DNA from: Allomesorhizobium camelthorni | GTDB lineage: Bacteria > Pseudomonadota > Alphaproteobacteria > Rhizobiales > Rhizobiaceae | Length of the DNA: 64,000 nucleotides | Direction of reading: 5' to 3' | Assembly: GCF_011045125.1 (NCBI RefSeq) | Contig: NZ_JAAKZF010000008.1 | Span: forward strand, 1-64,000 | Part shown: positions 10,903 to 19,047 of the stretch, piece after piece | Numbering within the stretch: position 1 is the stretch's first letter | Layout: each line of letters begins with the position of its first letter | Notes under the pieces: model-generated | What the model was told of the DNA's origin: nothing | The model's input: the letters and a program-made list of their open reading frames with translations, nothing else | Database searches by the model: none | Position numbers and translations under genes: made by a program

Positions 10903-12321
10903 TTGCCCATCAACATCACCATGCCGGCCCTCTCGCCCACGATGGAAGAGGGCAATCTCGCCAAATGGCTGGTCAAGGAAGGCGACAAGGTCGCTCCAGG
11001 CGATGTCATTGCCGAGATCGAGACTGACAAGGCGACGATGGAGGTCGAGGCCGTCGACGAGGGCACGGTGGCGAAGATCGTGGTGCCGGAGGGGACCGAG
11101 GGCGTCAAGGTCAACGCGCTGATCGCGGTGCTTGCGGCTGAGGGCGAAGATGCGAGCGTGGCGGCGAAGGGCGGCAATGGCGCTGCGAAGGCCGAGGCGG
11201 CGAAGCCGGAGAAGGCTCCAGCGCCGGCTGCCGACGAGGTGACTGCGAAGCAGACGGAGGGAGTTCCTCCGCCAGCCAAGAGCGAGGCGCCCCCCTCTGG
11301 CCTCCCGAGTGCTGATCGAGGGGCGGCCATCTCCCCCACAAGGGGGGAGATCACTGCTTCAGCGGACGGCCGCACCTTCGCGTCGCCGCTTGCCCGCCGC
11401 ATCGCAAAAGATGCCGGCATAGATGTCTCGGCGGTGACCGGCTCCGGCCCGCGAGGGCGCGTGGTGAAGGCGGATGTCGAAGCCGCGATCGCCGGCGGGG
11501 CGGCCAAGGCGGCGCCTGCTGAGAAGGCGGCTCCGGGCGCAGCGCCCGCCGCTGCTCCGGCCGCCAAAGCGATGTCGGACGAGCAGGTGCTGAAGCTTTT
11601 TGCCGAGGGCTCCTACGAGCTTGTCCCGCACGACAATATGCGCAAGACCATCGCCCGGCGGCTGGTCGAGGCGAAGTCGACCATCCCGCATTTTTATCTC
11701 ACCCTCGACTGCGAACTCGACGCTTTGCTGGCGCTCAGGGCGCAGCTCAACGCCGCGGCCCCGGTGAAGAAGACCGACAAGGGCGAGGTCCCGGCCTACA
11801 AGCTGTCGGTCAACGACCTGATCATCAAGGCGATGGCGCTGGCGCTGCGCGATGTGCCGACCGCCAACGTCTCGTGGACCGAGAGCGCCATGGTCCAGCA
11901 CAGAAACGCCGATGTCGGGGTCGCGGTGTCGATCCCCGGCGGCCTGATCACGCCGATCATCCGCAAGGCCGACGAAAAGACGCTGTCGGTCATCTCCAAC
12001 GAGATGAAGGACATGGCCGCAAGGGCGCGCAACAAGAAGCTGAAGCCGGAGGAGTACCAGGGCGGCACCACGGCCGTGTCCAATCTCGGCATGTTCGGCG
12101 TCAAGGATTTTTCCGCCGTCATCAACCCGCCGCACGCGACGATCCTGGCGGTCGGCGCGGGCGAGGAGCGGGCGGTGGTCAAGAACGGCGAGATAAAGAT
12201 CGCCACGATGATGTCGGTGACGCTGTCGACCGACCACCGCGCCGTCGACGGCGCGCTCGGGGCCGAGCTGCTCGGCGCCTTCAAGCGCCATATCGAGAAC
12301 CCGATGGGAATGCTGGTTTAG
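10903..12321 (+). CDS. pdhC: Dihydrolipoamide acetyltransferase (E2) of pyruvate dehydrogenase, TTG start
   Basis: E2 forms the core of the complex and transfers the acetyl group from lipoyl-lysine to CoA. The 472-residue protein has a lipoyl domain at 1-78 ([10 protein letters not shown]), a linker, a peripheral subunit-binding domain near 158-195 (ASPLARRIAKDAGID) and the acyltransferase domain with active-site DHRAVDGA near the C-terminus. The start is TTG at 10903 with GGGAGG upstream; the in-frame ATG six codons later would cut the lipoyl domain. Residues 130-150 of the linker are encoded by a palindromic repeat (11290-11352). The upstream Uma2 insertion separates it from pdhB. Confidence 0.96.
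   Translation: MPINITMPALSPTMEEGNLAKWLVKEGDKVAPGDVIAEIETDKATMEVEAVDEGTVAKIVVPEGTEGVKVNALIAVLAAEGEDASVAAKGGNGAAKAEAAKPEKAPAPAADEVTAKQTEGVPPPAKSEAPPSGLPSADRGAAISPTRGEITASADGRTFASPLARRIAKDAGIDVSAVTGSGPRGRVVKADVEAAIAGGAAKAAPAEKAAPGAAPAAAPAAKAMSDEQVLKLFAEGSYELVPHDNMRKTIARRLVEAKSTIPHFYLTLDCELDALLALRAQLNAAAPVKKTDKGEVPAYKLSVNDLIIKAMALALRDVPTANVSWTESAMVQHRNADVGVAVSIPGGLITPIIRKADEKTLSVISNEMKDMAARARNKKLKPEEYQGGTTAVSNLGMFGVKDFSAVINPPHATILAVGAGEERAVVKNGEIKIATMMSVTLSTDHRAVDGALGAELLGAFKRHIENPMGMLV
11290..11352. repeat. Palindromic repeat translated inside the pdhC linker
   Basis: The segment CCCCCCTCTGGCCTCCCGAG, followed by a palindrome ATCTCCCCC-acaag-GGGGGAGAT (11329-11351), resembles a dispersed intergenic repeat familiar in Mesorhizobium genomes. 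Here it is read in frame as 21 residues (130-150), including PPSGLPS and AISPTRGEI, which do not resemble the Ala/Pro/Lys linker around it. Confidence 0.7.
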
Positions 12322-12340
12322 CGCCAGCGCCAACGCCAAT

Positions 12341-12390
12341 CCTCCCCCTTGCGGGGAGGGTGGTCGCGTAGCGACCGGGTGGGGGTGGTG
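12341..12390. repeat. GC-rich palindromic repeat, reverse orientation
   Basis: CCTCCCCCTTGCGGGGAGGG followed by the hairpin GGTCGCGTAGCGACC and GGGTGGGGGTGGT lies just after the pdhC stop. It is the reverse-strand form of the repeat found at 12463, 12585, 13060 and 13836. The hairpins could terminate pdhC transcripts, although no T-tract follows. Confidence 0.75.
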
Positions 12391-12438
12391 ACGCCGGGCT
12401 CGATGGTGGAGGAGAGTGGGTCTCGTGGAAGCAGTCTG

Positions 12439-12687
12439 TGCTTGAATGACGGCCGCCGCGCCTGGTGGAACCACCCCCACCCCTAGCCCCTCCCCGCAAG
12501 GGGGAGGGGAACTCGGGCTGCCCGGTGGGCGAAGGAGAGTTGATATTGGGGACCCATGCGGTGTTTGAATGACGGCCACCGAGCCTGGCGGAACCACCCC
12601 CACCCCTAGCCTCTCCCGCAAGGGAGAGGGGAACTAAGGCAGCGCCCGATGAAAGGGGAATTCGGGCAGCGCGGCGGCGAAGGAGAT
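12439..12687. repeat. Tandem pair of about 123-bp repeat units with a GC palindrome
   Basis: Two units begin TGCTTGAATGACGGCC (12439) and TGTTTGAATGACGGCC (12562). Each contains GGAACCACCCCCACCCCTAG followed by a CCCTC/CCC..GCAAGG..GAGGGG hairpin, and each ends with GGCGAAGGAGA. The second unit's GAAGGAG supplies the ribosome-binding site of the DUF559 gene at 12691. No gene is supported between 12322 and 12690; the gap is made of these repeats. Confidence 0.8.
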
Positions 12688-12690
12688 TGA

Positions 12691-13113
12691 ATGCCCTGGA
12701 AGCAAATGCCGGACAAAGCGACCGCGCCGAAGGCGAAGGTGAATGCGCGCAGGCTGCGTCGCGCCATGACGGACGCGGAAAAGCAGCTATGGACGCATTT
12801 GCGAGACGGTTTCGCCGGGCGTGGCACGCATTTCCGGCGGCAGGTCGCTATCGGCCAATACGTAGCCGACTTCTGTTGCCTCAGGCATAGGCTCATCGTG
12901 GAACTCGACGGACCTATTCATGGGATCGAAGCCGCCAAGGGATACGACCGGGCGCGTGAGCAGGCTTTGAAGGCGGGCGGCTACCGCGTGCTGAGGTTTT
13001 CCAATGATGACATTGTGTTGGGTTTCAAGTCGGTGCTCGATCGTATTGCCGTCGCGCTTGGCGGAACCACCCCCACCCCTAGCCCCTCTCCGCAAGGGGG
13101 AGGGGAATCCTAG
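12691..13113 (+). CDS. DUF559 domain endonuclease-like protein with a repeat-encoded C-terminus
   Basis: The 140-residue protein has the DUF559 pattern, a Vsr/PD-(D/E)XK-like fold. ARRLRRAMTDAEKQLWTHLR is followed by FRRQVAIGQYVADFCCL, LIVELDGPIHG, the YDRAREQ helix and YRVLRFSNDDI. Such proteins are thought to be nucleases, but their physiological role is unclear. The ATG at 12691 follows GAAGGAGATTGA. The last ~15 residues (TPTPSPSPQGGGES) are the translation of the palindromic repeat at 13060. The gene sits between pdhC and lpd with repeats on both sides. Confidence 0.85.
   Translation: MPWKQMPDKATAPKAKVNARRLRRAMTDAEKQLWTHLRDGFAGRGTHFRRQVAIGQYVADFCCLRHRLIVELDGPIHGIEAAKGYDRAREQALKAGGYRVLRFSNDDIVLGFKSVLDRIAVALGGTTPTPSPSPQGGGES
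13060..13109. repeat. GC-rich palindromic repeat overlapping the DUF559 3' end
   Basis: GCGGAACCACCCCCACCCCT then AGCCCCTCTCCGCAAGGGGG AGGGG. The copy encodes the DUF559 C-terminus, and its GGGGGAGGGGAA is correctly spaced to act as the ribosome-binding site for the next gene (GTG at 13113). Confidence 0.8.
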
Positions 13114-13772
13114 TGAGTGCATTCATGAAAACCATCCTCTGCTACGGCGATTCGCTGACCTGGGGTTACAATGCGGTCGGCCCCGGCCGGCACGCACTGG
13201 AAGCTCGCTGGCCGAGCGTGCTGCAGGCAGTCCTTGGCGAGGGCGTGCAGGTCATCGCGGAAGGGCTGAACGGCAGGACGACCGCATTCGACGATAACCT
13301 TGCCGGTGAGGATCGCAACGGCGCGCGGACGCTGCCGACGCTGCTCGGCACGCACTCGCCGCTGGACCTGATCATCATCATGCTCGGCTCGAACGACATG
13401 AAGCCGTGGATCCACGGCAATCCGCTGGCGGCCAAGCAGGGCATGGGCCGGCTGGTGAAGATCGTGCGCAGCCACGCCTATCCCCTCGATGCGGAGGCGC
13501 CGGAGATACTGCTCGTTGCGCCGCCGCCGGTCAGCCGCACCGAAAATGCCGAGTTTGCCGGCATGTTCGCGGGCGGCGACGCTGCCTCCCGCGAACTGGC
13601 CGGCATGTATTCTGAACTCGCCGACGAGGTCGGCTGCGGATGCTTCGATGCGGGTTCGGTCGCCGAAACGACGCCGCTCGACGGCGTGCATCTCGACGCC
13701 GCAAACACCCGCCGGATTGGCGAAGCGCTCGCGCCGGTGGTGCGTGTGATGCTGGAGCTTCGCGGCGGATGA
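13113..13772 (+). CDS. SGNH/GDSL-family esterase or acyltransferase, GTG start
   Basis: The 219-residue protein has SGNH block I ILCYGDSLTWGYN, block II GLNGRTT, block III MLGSNDMKPW and block V DGVHLDAAN, giving a Ser-Asp-His triad. The pattern is very close to the aryl esterase/acyltransferase type represented by MsAcT of Mycobacterium smegmatis. No signal peptide is visible, so it is probably cytoplasmic. The GTG at 13113 overlaps the DUF559 stop (TAGTG) and uses a repeat-derived GGAGGGGAA; an alternative ATG at 13125 starts MKTILCYGD. The natural substrate is unknown. Confidence 0.88.
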   Translation: MSAFMKTILCYGDSLTWGYNAVGPGRHALEARWPSVLQAVLGEGVQVIAEGLNGRTTAFDDNLAGEDRNGARTLPTLLGTHSPLDLIIIMLGSNDMKPWIHGNPLAAKQGMGRLVKIVRSHAYPLDAEAPEILLVAPPPVSRTENAEFAGMFAGGDAASRELAGMYSELADEVGCGCFDAGSVAETTPLDGVHLDAANTRRIGEALAPVVRVMLELRGG

Positions 13773-13835
13773 ATGTTTGGCGGGTGCATGATGTCGGTCG
13801 AGGCATGAGCCGGCGCGATGCTGTCCGCTCCGAGC

Positions 13836-13888
13836 CTGGCGGAACCACCCCCACCCCTAACCCCTCCCCGCAAGGGGGAGGGGAACTA
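13836..13888. repeat. GC-rich palindromic repeat upstream of lpd
   Basis: CCTGGCGGAACCACCCCCAC, CCCTAACCCCTCCCCGCAAG and GGGGAGGGGAACT lie between the SGNH gene and lpd. This is the same unit as at 12463, 12585 and 13060, in the same orientation. The hairpin may affect readthrough into lpd. Confidence 0.8.
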
Positions 13889-13913
13889 GCGCTGATTTCG
13901 GAGAAGAATAGCT

Positions 13914-15377
13914 ATGGCTGAGCCTTACGACGTCATCATCATCGGTTCGGGCCCGGGCGGCTATGTTGCGGCGATCCGCGCAGCGCAGCTCGGCCTCAAG
14001 ACCGCGATCGTCGAGCGCGAGCATCTGGCCGGCATCTGCTCCAACTGGGGCTGCATCCCGACCAAGGCGCTGCTGCGCTCAGCCGAGATTTTTCACTTTG
14101 CCGAGCATGCGAAGAATTACGGCCTCAAGGTCGAGGGCAAGGTGACGCCCGATCTGAAGGCGATCGTCGAGCGCTCGCGCGGAATAGCGCAGCGCATGAA
14201 TGGCGGCGTCGGCTTCCTGATGAAGAAGAACAAGGTCGACGTGATCTGGGGCGAAGCCAAGCTGACCAAGGCTGCTTCCGGCGAGAAACCGGCCGAGATC
14301 GTTGTGTCGAAACCGTCCAAGAAGCCGATGGAGCCGCAGGCGCCGCTGCCCAAGAACACCAAGGGCGAGGGTACATACACCGCCAAGCATATCATCCTGG
14401 CGACCGGCGCAAGGCCGCGCGCTCTGCCCGGCATCGAGACGGACGGCAATCTTATCTGGACCTATTTCGAGGCGATGGTGCCGCCCGAAATGCCGAAATC
14501 GCTGCTGGTGATGGGTTCGGGCGCGATCGGCATCGAGTTCGCCTCATTCTATCGCACGATGGGGGTGGACGTGACGGTCGTGGAATTGCTGCCGGCGGTG
14601 ATGCCGGTCGAGGATGCGGAAATCTCGGCATTCGCCAAGAAGCAGTTCGAAAAGCAGGGCATGAAGATCATCCTCGAAGCCAAGGTGACCAAGGTCGAGA
14701 AGGCGGCAAATTCGATCACCGCCCATGTCGAGATGAAGGACGGCAAGGTCGAGAAGATCACCGCCGACCGGCTGATCTCGGCGGTCGGCGTGCAGGGCAA
14801 TGTCGAAAATCTCGGGCTGGAGGCGCTGGGCGTCAAGACCGACCGCGGCACTGTGGTCATCGACGGATACGGCAAGACCAATGTGCCGGGCATCTACGCC
14901 ATCGGCGACGTCGCCGGCCCGCCCATGCTGGCGCACAAGGCCGAGCACGAGGCGGTGATCTGCGTCGAAAAGATCGCCGGCCTGTCGAACGTCCATCCGA
15001 TGGACAAGCTCAAGATACCGGGCTGCACCTATTGCAACCCGCAGGTGGCGTCGGTCGGCCTGACGGAAGCCAAGGCCAAGGCCGAAGGCCGCGACATTCG
15101 CGTCGGCCGCTTTCCATTCGTCGCCAACGGCAAGGCGATCGCGCTCGGCGAGGACCAGGGGCTGGTGAAGACCATATTCGACAAGAAGACCGGGCAACTG
15201 CTCGGCGCGCATATGGTGGGCGCGGAAGTCACCGAACTCATCCAGGGTTTCGTCGTGGCGATGAACCTCGAAACCACCGAGGAAGAGCTGATGCACTCGA
15301 TCTTCCCGCATCCGACGCTGTCGGAAATGATGAAGGAAAGCGTGCTCGACGCCTATGGCCGCGCGCTGAACGCATGA
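13914..15377 (+). CDS. lpdA: Dihydrolipoyl dehydrogenase (E3)
   Basis: E3 (487 aa) reoxidises dihydrolipoamide with FAD and NAD+. The FAD motif GSGPGGYVAAIRAAQLG is near residue 10 and the redox disulfide CSNWGC near residue 43. The NAD-binding MGSGAIGIEFAS, the second FAD region YAIGDVAGPPMLAHKAEHE and the C-terminal HPTLSEMMKE with its catalytic histidine are all present. An insertion after the redox motif (KPSKKPMEPQAPLPKN) is usual for the rhizobial PDH-type E3. The ATG at 13914 follows GGAGAAG. It belongs to the pdh unit but is separated from pdhC by the repeat/DUF559/SGNH segment. Confidence 0.97.
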   Translation: MAEPYDVIIIGSGPGGYVAAIRAAQLGLKTAIVEREHLAGICSNWGCIPTKALLRSAEIFHFAEHAKNYGLKVEGKVTPDLKAIVERSRGIAQRMNGGVGFLMKKNKVDVIWGEAKLTKAASGEKPAEIVVSKPSKKPMEPQAPLPKNTKGEGTYTAKHIILATGARPRALPGIETDGNLIWTYFEAMVPPEMPKSLLVMGSGAIGIEFASFYRTMGVDVTVVELLPAVMPVEDAEISAFAKKQFEKQGMKIILEAKVTKVEKAANSITAHVEMKDGKVEKITADRLISAVGVQGNVENLGLEALGVKTDRGTVVIDGYGKTNVPGIYAIGDVAGPPMLAHKAEHEAVICVEKIAGLSNVHPMDKLKIPGCTYCNPQVASVGLTEAKAKAEGRDIRVGRFPFVANGKAIALGEDQGLVKTIFDKKTGQLLGAHMVGAEVTELIQGFVVAMNLETTEEELMHSIFPHPTLSEMMKESVLDAYGRALNA

Positions 15378-15461
15378 CAGCCTGCCGCGGGCAGGGCTGT
15401 TTCGGCAGGGTGATCTGACATATATGCGGATTCAGGCGGAGCGGCAGCGAGGAGACAGGTG

Positions 15462-15746
15462 ATGGAACAGAGCGTCGGTATAATGGGCATGCCGGGCGTC
15501 GGTTTTTTCGGCATGCTTCTGATCGGATTTCTCGCCGGCTACGTCGCCGAGAAGGCGATGAAGCGCAATCACGGGCTGTTCACCAACATACTGGTGGGCA
15601 TCGCCGGCTCGTTTGTCGGCGGCACGCTCGCCGGCCTGCTCAACTTCCAGTATCAGGGTTTTCTGGGCAATCTGATCGTGGCCGTCGCCGGCGCGGTTCT
15701 GCTTTTGTGGATTTTCGGGCGCGCCAAGGCGAGCGGAGTGAACTGA
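15462..15746 (+). CDS. GlsB/YeaQ/YmgE family stress-response membrane protein (94 aa)
   Basis: Three hydrophobic segments with Gly-rich turns ([56 protein letters not shown]) match the transglycosylase-associated GlsB/YeaQ/YmgE family. These are small inner-membrane proteins linked to stress but of uncertain mechanism. The ATG at 15462, preceded by GGAGACAG, is preferred to the GTG one codon upstream. It lies between lpd and lipA on the same strand, with only four bases to lipA, so it is probably cotranscribed. Confidence 0.88.
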   Translation: MEQSVGIMGMPGVGFFGMLLIGFLAGYVAEKAMKRNHGLFTNILVGIAGSFVGGTLAGLLNFQYQGFLGNLIVAVAGAVLLLWIFGRAKASGVN

Positions 15747-15750
15747 AAAA

Positions 15751-16716
15751 ATGGTCACGATACTCGACACGATTTCGAACGCGCCGCGGTTGAGGCACCC
15801 CGAAAAGGCGCACCGGCCGGACCAGGAGGTCTTGCGCAAGCCGGACTGGATCCGGGTCAAGGCGCCGACTTCGAAAGGCTATGCCGAAACGCGTGAGATC
15901 GTGAAGTCGCACAAGCTTGTGACCGTCTGCGAGGAAGCCGGCTGCCCGAACATCGGCGAGTGCTGGGAAAAGAAGCACGCCACCTTCATGATCATGGGCG
16001 AGATCTGCACCCGCGCCTGCGCCTTCTGCAATGTCTCGACGGGACGGCCGACGGCGCTCGACCCGAACGAGCCGGACAGTGTCGCCAAGGCGGTGAAGCA
16101 GATGGGGCTCAGCCACGTCGTCATCACCTCGGTCGACCGCGACGACCTCGACGATGGCGGCGCGCAGCATTTCGCCGATGTCATCCACGCGATCCGTGCG
16201 GCGACGCCGCAGACGACGATCGAGATCCTGACGCCGGACTTTCTGCGCAAGGACGGGGCGCTGGAGATCGTGGTGGCGGCCAAGCCCGACGTATTCAACC
16301 ACAATCTCGAGACGGTTGCGTCGAACTACCTGACGGTGCGGCCCGGCGCGCGCTATTTCCATTCGATAAGGCTTTTGCAGCGGGTCAAGGAACTCGATCC
16401 GTCGATCTTCACCAAATCCGGCATCATGGTGGGGCTGGGCGAGGAGCGGAACGAAATCCTGCAGCTCATGGACGATCTGCGCACGGCGGATGTCGACTTC
16501 ATGACGATCGGCCAGTACCTTCAGCCGACGAAGAAGCACCATCCGGTGAAGAAGTTCGTCACGCCGGAAGAGTTCAAGTCCTACGAGACGATTGGCAAGT
16601 CGAAAGGCTTCCTGCTGGTCGCCTCGAGCCCGCTGACCCGCTCGTCGCATCATGCCGGGGACGATTTCGCAAAGCTTCGCGCCGCACGCGAGGCGATCCT
16701 GAACAAATCCGCGTAA
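15751..16716 (+). CDS. lipA: Lipoyl synthase
   Basis: LipA (321 aa) is a radical-SAM enzyme that inserts two sulfurs into protein-bound octanoyl groups to make lipoyl cofactors. The radical-SAM motif CTRACAFC is at about residue 88. The auxiliary-cluster cysteines lie in [13 protein letters not shown], and the C-terminal [10 protein letters not shown] serine ligand is present. The start at 15751 gives the usual N-terminus. It directly serves the lipoyl domains encoded by pdhB and pdhC upstream, a functional as well as positional link. The next gene starts 12 bases after the stop. Confidence 0.98.
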   Translation: MVTILDTISNAPRLRHPEKAHRPDQEVLRKPDWIRVKAPTSKGYAETREIVKSHKLVTVCEEAGCPNIGECWEKKHATFMIMGEICTRACAFCNVSTGRPTALDPNEPDSVAKAVKQMGLSHVVITSVDRDDLDDGGAQHFADVIHAIRAATPQTTIEILTPDFLRKDGALEIVVAAKPDVFNHNLETVASNYLTVRPGARYFHSIRLLQRVKELDPSIFTKSGIMVGLGEERNEILQLMDDLRTADVDFMTIGQYLQPTKKHHPVKKFVTPEEFKSYETIGKSKGFLLVASSPLTRSSHHAGDDFAKLRAAREAILNKSA

Positions 16717-16728
16717 CTTCCCAGATTC

Positions 16729-17187
16729 ATGCCGAAATTCGAAACAACCAGACGGGTGGACCATACTCCGGACGAGATGTTCGCGCTGGTTGCCGACGTG
16801 GAAAGATATCCGGAGTTCCTGCCGCTCTGCGAAGCGCTCTCGGTGCGCTCGCGCCGGGAGCGCGACGGGCGCACAATGCTGCTAGCCGACATGACGGTGG
16901 GCTACAAGGCGATTCGCGAGACCTTCACCAGCCAGGTGCATCTGAAGCCGGACGAGAACGTCATCGAGGTGAAATATGTCGACGGGCCGTTCCGCTATCT
17001 CACCAATATCTGGCGCTTCGAGCCGGCCGGCAGCGGCCATGCCAACGTTATCTTCTCGATCGATTACGAGTTCAAGAGCCGGATACTCGGCGCCATGATG
17101 GGCGCAATGTTCGACCGCGCATTCCACATGTTTTCCGAAGCTTTCGAGCGGCGCGCGGACGTCGTCTACGGCGAACAGGTTACTTAG
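16729..17187 (+). CDS. COQ10/RatA-like START-domain protein (152 aa)
   Basis: The protein begins MPKFETTRRVDHTPDEMFAL and continues with VADVERYPEFLPLCEALSV, the hallmark of the polyketide-cyclase/START family that includes mitochondrial COQ10 and bacterial RatA. In alphaproteobacteria it probably binds ubiquinone or another lipid and helps respiration. RatA's reported toxin activity in E. coli should not be assumed. Length is typical. It ends just before the convergent pncC/cinA-like gene (5-base gap) and follows lipA closely. Confidence 0.88.
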   Translation: MPKFETTRRVDHTPDEMFALVADVERYPEFLPLCEALSVRSRRERDGRTMLLADMTVGYKAIRETFTSQVHLKPDENVIEVKYVDGPFRYLTNIWRFEPAGSGHANVIFSIDYEFKSRILGAMMGAMFDRAFHMFSEAFERRADVVYGEQVT

Positions 17188-17192
17188 CCGAC

Positions 17193-17681
17193 CTAAACTT
17201 GCAGCGCCTTCAGCGCCATCTCCAGCGCCGTCCGCACAGATTCGCGGCGGATGAAATCGCGGCCGCGATTTTCGAAGACGCGCTGCTCGGCGATGGGCTG
17301 AGAACCCTTTAGGGCCAGGCCGAACCAGACCAGGCCGACGGGCTTTTCCGCCGAGCCGCCATCGGGGCCGGCAATGCCGGTGACTGAAAGCGCAATGCCC
17401 GCCTGGGAACGGGCAAGGGCGCCGGCGGCCATTTCGAGCGCGGTCTTGGCGGAGACCGCCCCATGCGCGTCGAGCGTAGCGGCCGATACGCCGAGCATCT
17501 CCATCTTCGCCGCATTGGAATAGGTCACGAAGCCGCGGTCGACCACAGCCGACGATCCGGCGATGTCGGTGAGCGCAGCCATGATCATGCCGCCGGTGCA
17601 GCTTTCGGCAGTGGCGAGCATGATGTCCCGCTGCGTGCAGGCATCGAGCACGGCGCGGGCGAGGGGCTCCGTGCCGCTCAT
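17193..17681 (-). CDS. CinA C-terminal domain protein (nicotinamide-nucleotide amidase, PncC-like)
   Basis: The 162-residue protein is the stand-alone CinA C-terminal domain, with the nucleophile region TAESCTGG and the GIAGPDGG loop. PncC-type enzymes hydrolyse NMN to nicotinate mononucleotide and ammonia in the NAD recycling pathway. The ATG at 17681 overlaps the ispDF stop (ATGA), so the two are translationally coupled; ispDF-cinA pairing is common in rhizobia. The N-terminal CinA domain is absent, as is normal for this subgroup. Confidence 0.92.
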   Translation of the reverse strand: MSGTEPLARAVLDACTQRDIMLATAESCTGGMIMAALTDIAGSSAVVDRGFVTYSNAAKMEMLGVSAATLDAHGAVSAKTALEMAAGALARSQAGIALSVTGIAGPDGGSAEKPVGLVWFGLALKGSQPIAEQRVFENRGRDFIRRESVRTALEMALKALQV

Positions 17682-18919
17682 TCGGGCAATTCCCCCGGAT
17701 AGACGACGGTTGCCGTGGCGATCGCCGCGATGCCTTCCTCGCGGCCGATGAAGCCGAGCTTTTCGTTGGTCGTCGCCTTCACCGAAATGCGCGACCGGTC
17801 GATGCCGAGTATGGCGGCGAGCGCATCGGTCATCGCGTCGCGGTGCGGCCCGATGCGCGGCGCCTCGCAGATCAGCGTGATGTCGGCATTGGCGATGCGC
17901 CCGCCCTTGGCGCGCACGATCGTTGCCGCATGCTCGACGAAGATGCGCGAGGCCGCACCCTTCCATTGCGAATCGGAGGGTGGAAAATGCGTGCCGATGT
18001 CGCCGGCGCCGCAGGTGGCCAAAAGCGCATCGGTCAGCGCATGCAGGCCGACATCGGCGTCGGAATGTCCGGAAAGCTTTTGGTGATGCGGAATGGCGAC
18101 CCCGCACAGCGTCACGCTGTTTCCCGGCTCGAAGGAATGCACGTCGTAGCCATTGCCGGTGCGGACGTCGGGAAATGCGGTTCTGGAACCGGTGAGGCGC
18201 TGGTCGGCCATCGCTATGTCCCTGGCCCAGGTGAGCTTCAGATTGTCGGGGGAACCCGGAACGATGCGCACCGGAATGCCCGCCGATTCGGCGATCGCCG
18301 CATCGTCGGTGAAATCGGCGACGCCCGCCTCGAACGCCTTCTGGTGCGCGGCGAAGATCGGGCCGAAGGGGAAGCCTTGTGGCGTCTGCGCGGCATGGAG
18401 GCCGGCGCGCGGCACGGTTTCGGAGACTGTGCCGTCGGGGGCTTCCTTCTTCAGCGTGTCTGACACCGGCAAAGCCGGCACCGCGCCGTGCCCAGCGTCT
18501 ATGGCCAGGATGACGCGGTCGATGGTCTCGGCGTCGACGAAGGGCCGGGCGCCGTCATGGATCAGCACCGCGCCGGGTGATTTTTCCTTCAAGGCGAGCA
18601 GGCCGAGGCGCGTCGAATCCTGCCGCGTGGCGCCGCCATGCACGACCATGACCCGATCGCCCGCATCGAGAGCAGCGGCGCGAAACAGCGCCTCGTCGTC
18701 GGCATGGACCGCCACCACGATCGGACCGATGTCCGGATGCGCGAGGAAGGCGTCGAGCGTGCGCGCGATGACGGTGCGCCCGCCGATACTCCGGTACTGC
18801 TTGGGACCGTCGGACTGGCCGGCGCGCTCGCCCCGGCCCGCCGCCACAATGACCACGGCAACGGGGCCGTCGATGTGCTCGGCCGAGATGTCGGAACTCT
18901 TCTCCATGACGAGACGCAT
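17678..18919 (-). CDS. ispDF: Bifunctional IspD/IspF isoprenoid enzyme
   Basis: The N-terminal half ([21 protein letters not shown]) is the CDP-ME synthase IspD. The C-terminal half ([43 protein letters not shown]) is the MEcPP synthase IspF. Together they catalyse two steps of the MEP pathway to isoprenoids; the fusion is typical of alphaproteobacteria. I take the ATG at 18919 (MRLVMEKSS); an in-frame TTG at 18937 extends it by six residues. Metal-binding residues D and H in YDVHSF are intact. Confidence 0.96.
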   Translation of the reverse strand: MRLVMEKSSDISAEHIDGPVAVVIVAAGRGERAGQSDGPKQYRSIGGRTVIARTLDAFLAHPDIGPIVVAVHADDEALFRAAALDAGDRVMVVHGGATRQDSTRLGLLALKEKSPGAVLIHDGARPFVDAETIDRVILAIDAGHGAVPALPVSDTLKKEAPDGTVSETVPRAGLHAAQTPQGFPFGPIFAAHQKAFEAGVADFTDDAAIAESAGIPVRIVPGSPDNLKLTWARDIAMADQRLTGSRTAFPDVRTGNGYDVHSFEPGNSVTLCGVAIPHHQKLSGHSDADVGLHALTDALLATCGAGDIGTHFPPSDSQWKGAASRIFVEHAATIVRAKGGRIANADITLICEAPRIGPHRDAMTDALAAILGIDRSRISVKATTNEKLGFIGREEGIAAIATATVVYPGELPE

Positions 18920-19047
18920 AGTCGCAGGCCGGCGCAATGGCTAGCAATTTCCCGGTCCGGCCATGATTTCGGCGCATCGGGCGGTTGCGCGCGACGCTCA
19001 AAATGTCTAGGGATTAAGCAGCGTGAAAAGGTGCTTTGTTTTTGTGC

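Noticed and set aside
12341-13888. Possible CRISPR array from the repeated GC-rich sequences
   Set aside because: The copies are irregularly spaced, lie in both orientations and have genes between them. They are palindromic intergenic repeats, and no cas gene is present.
15377-15401. Hairpin after lpd (ACAGCC..GGGCTGT) as a terminator
   Set aside because: The stem has a bulge, no T-run follows, and the next gene lies close on the same strand; too weak to list.
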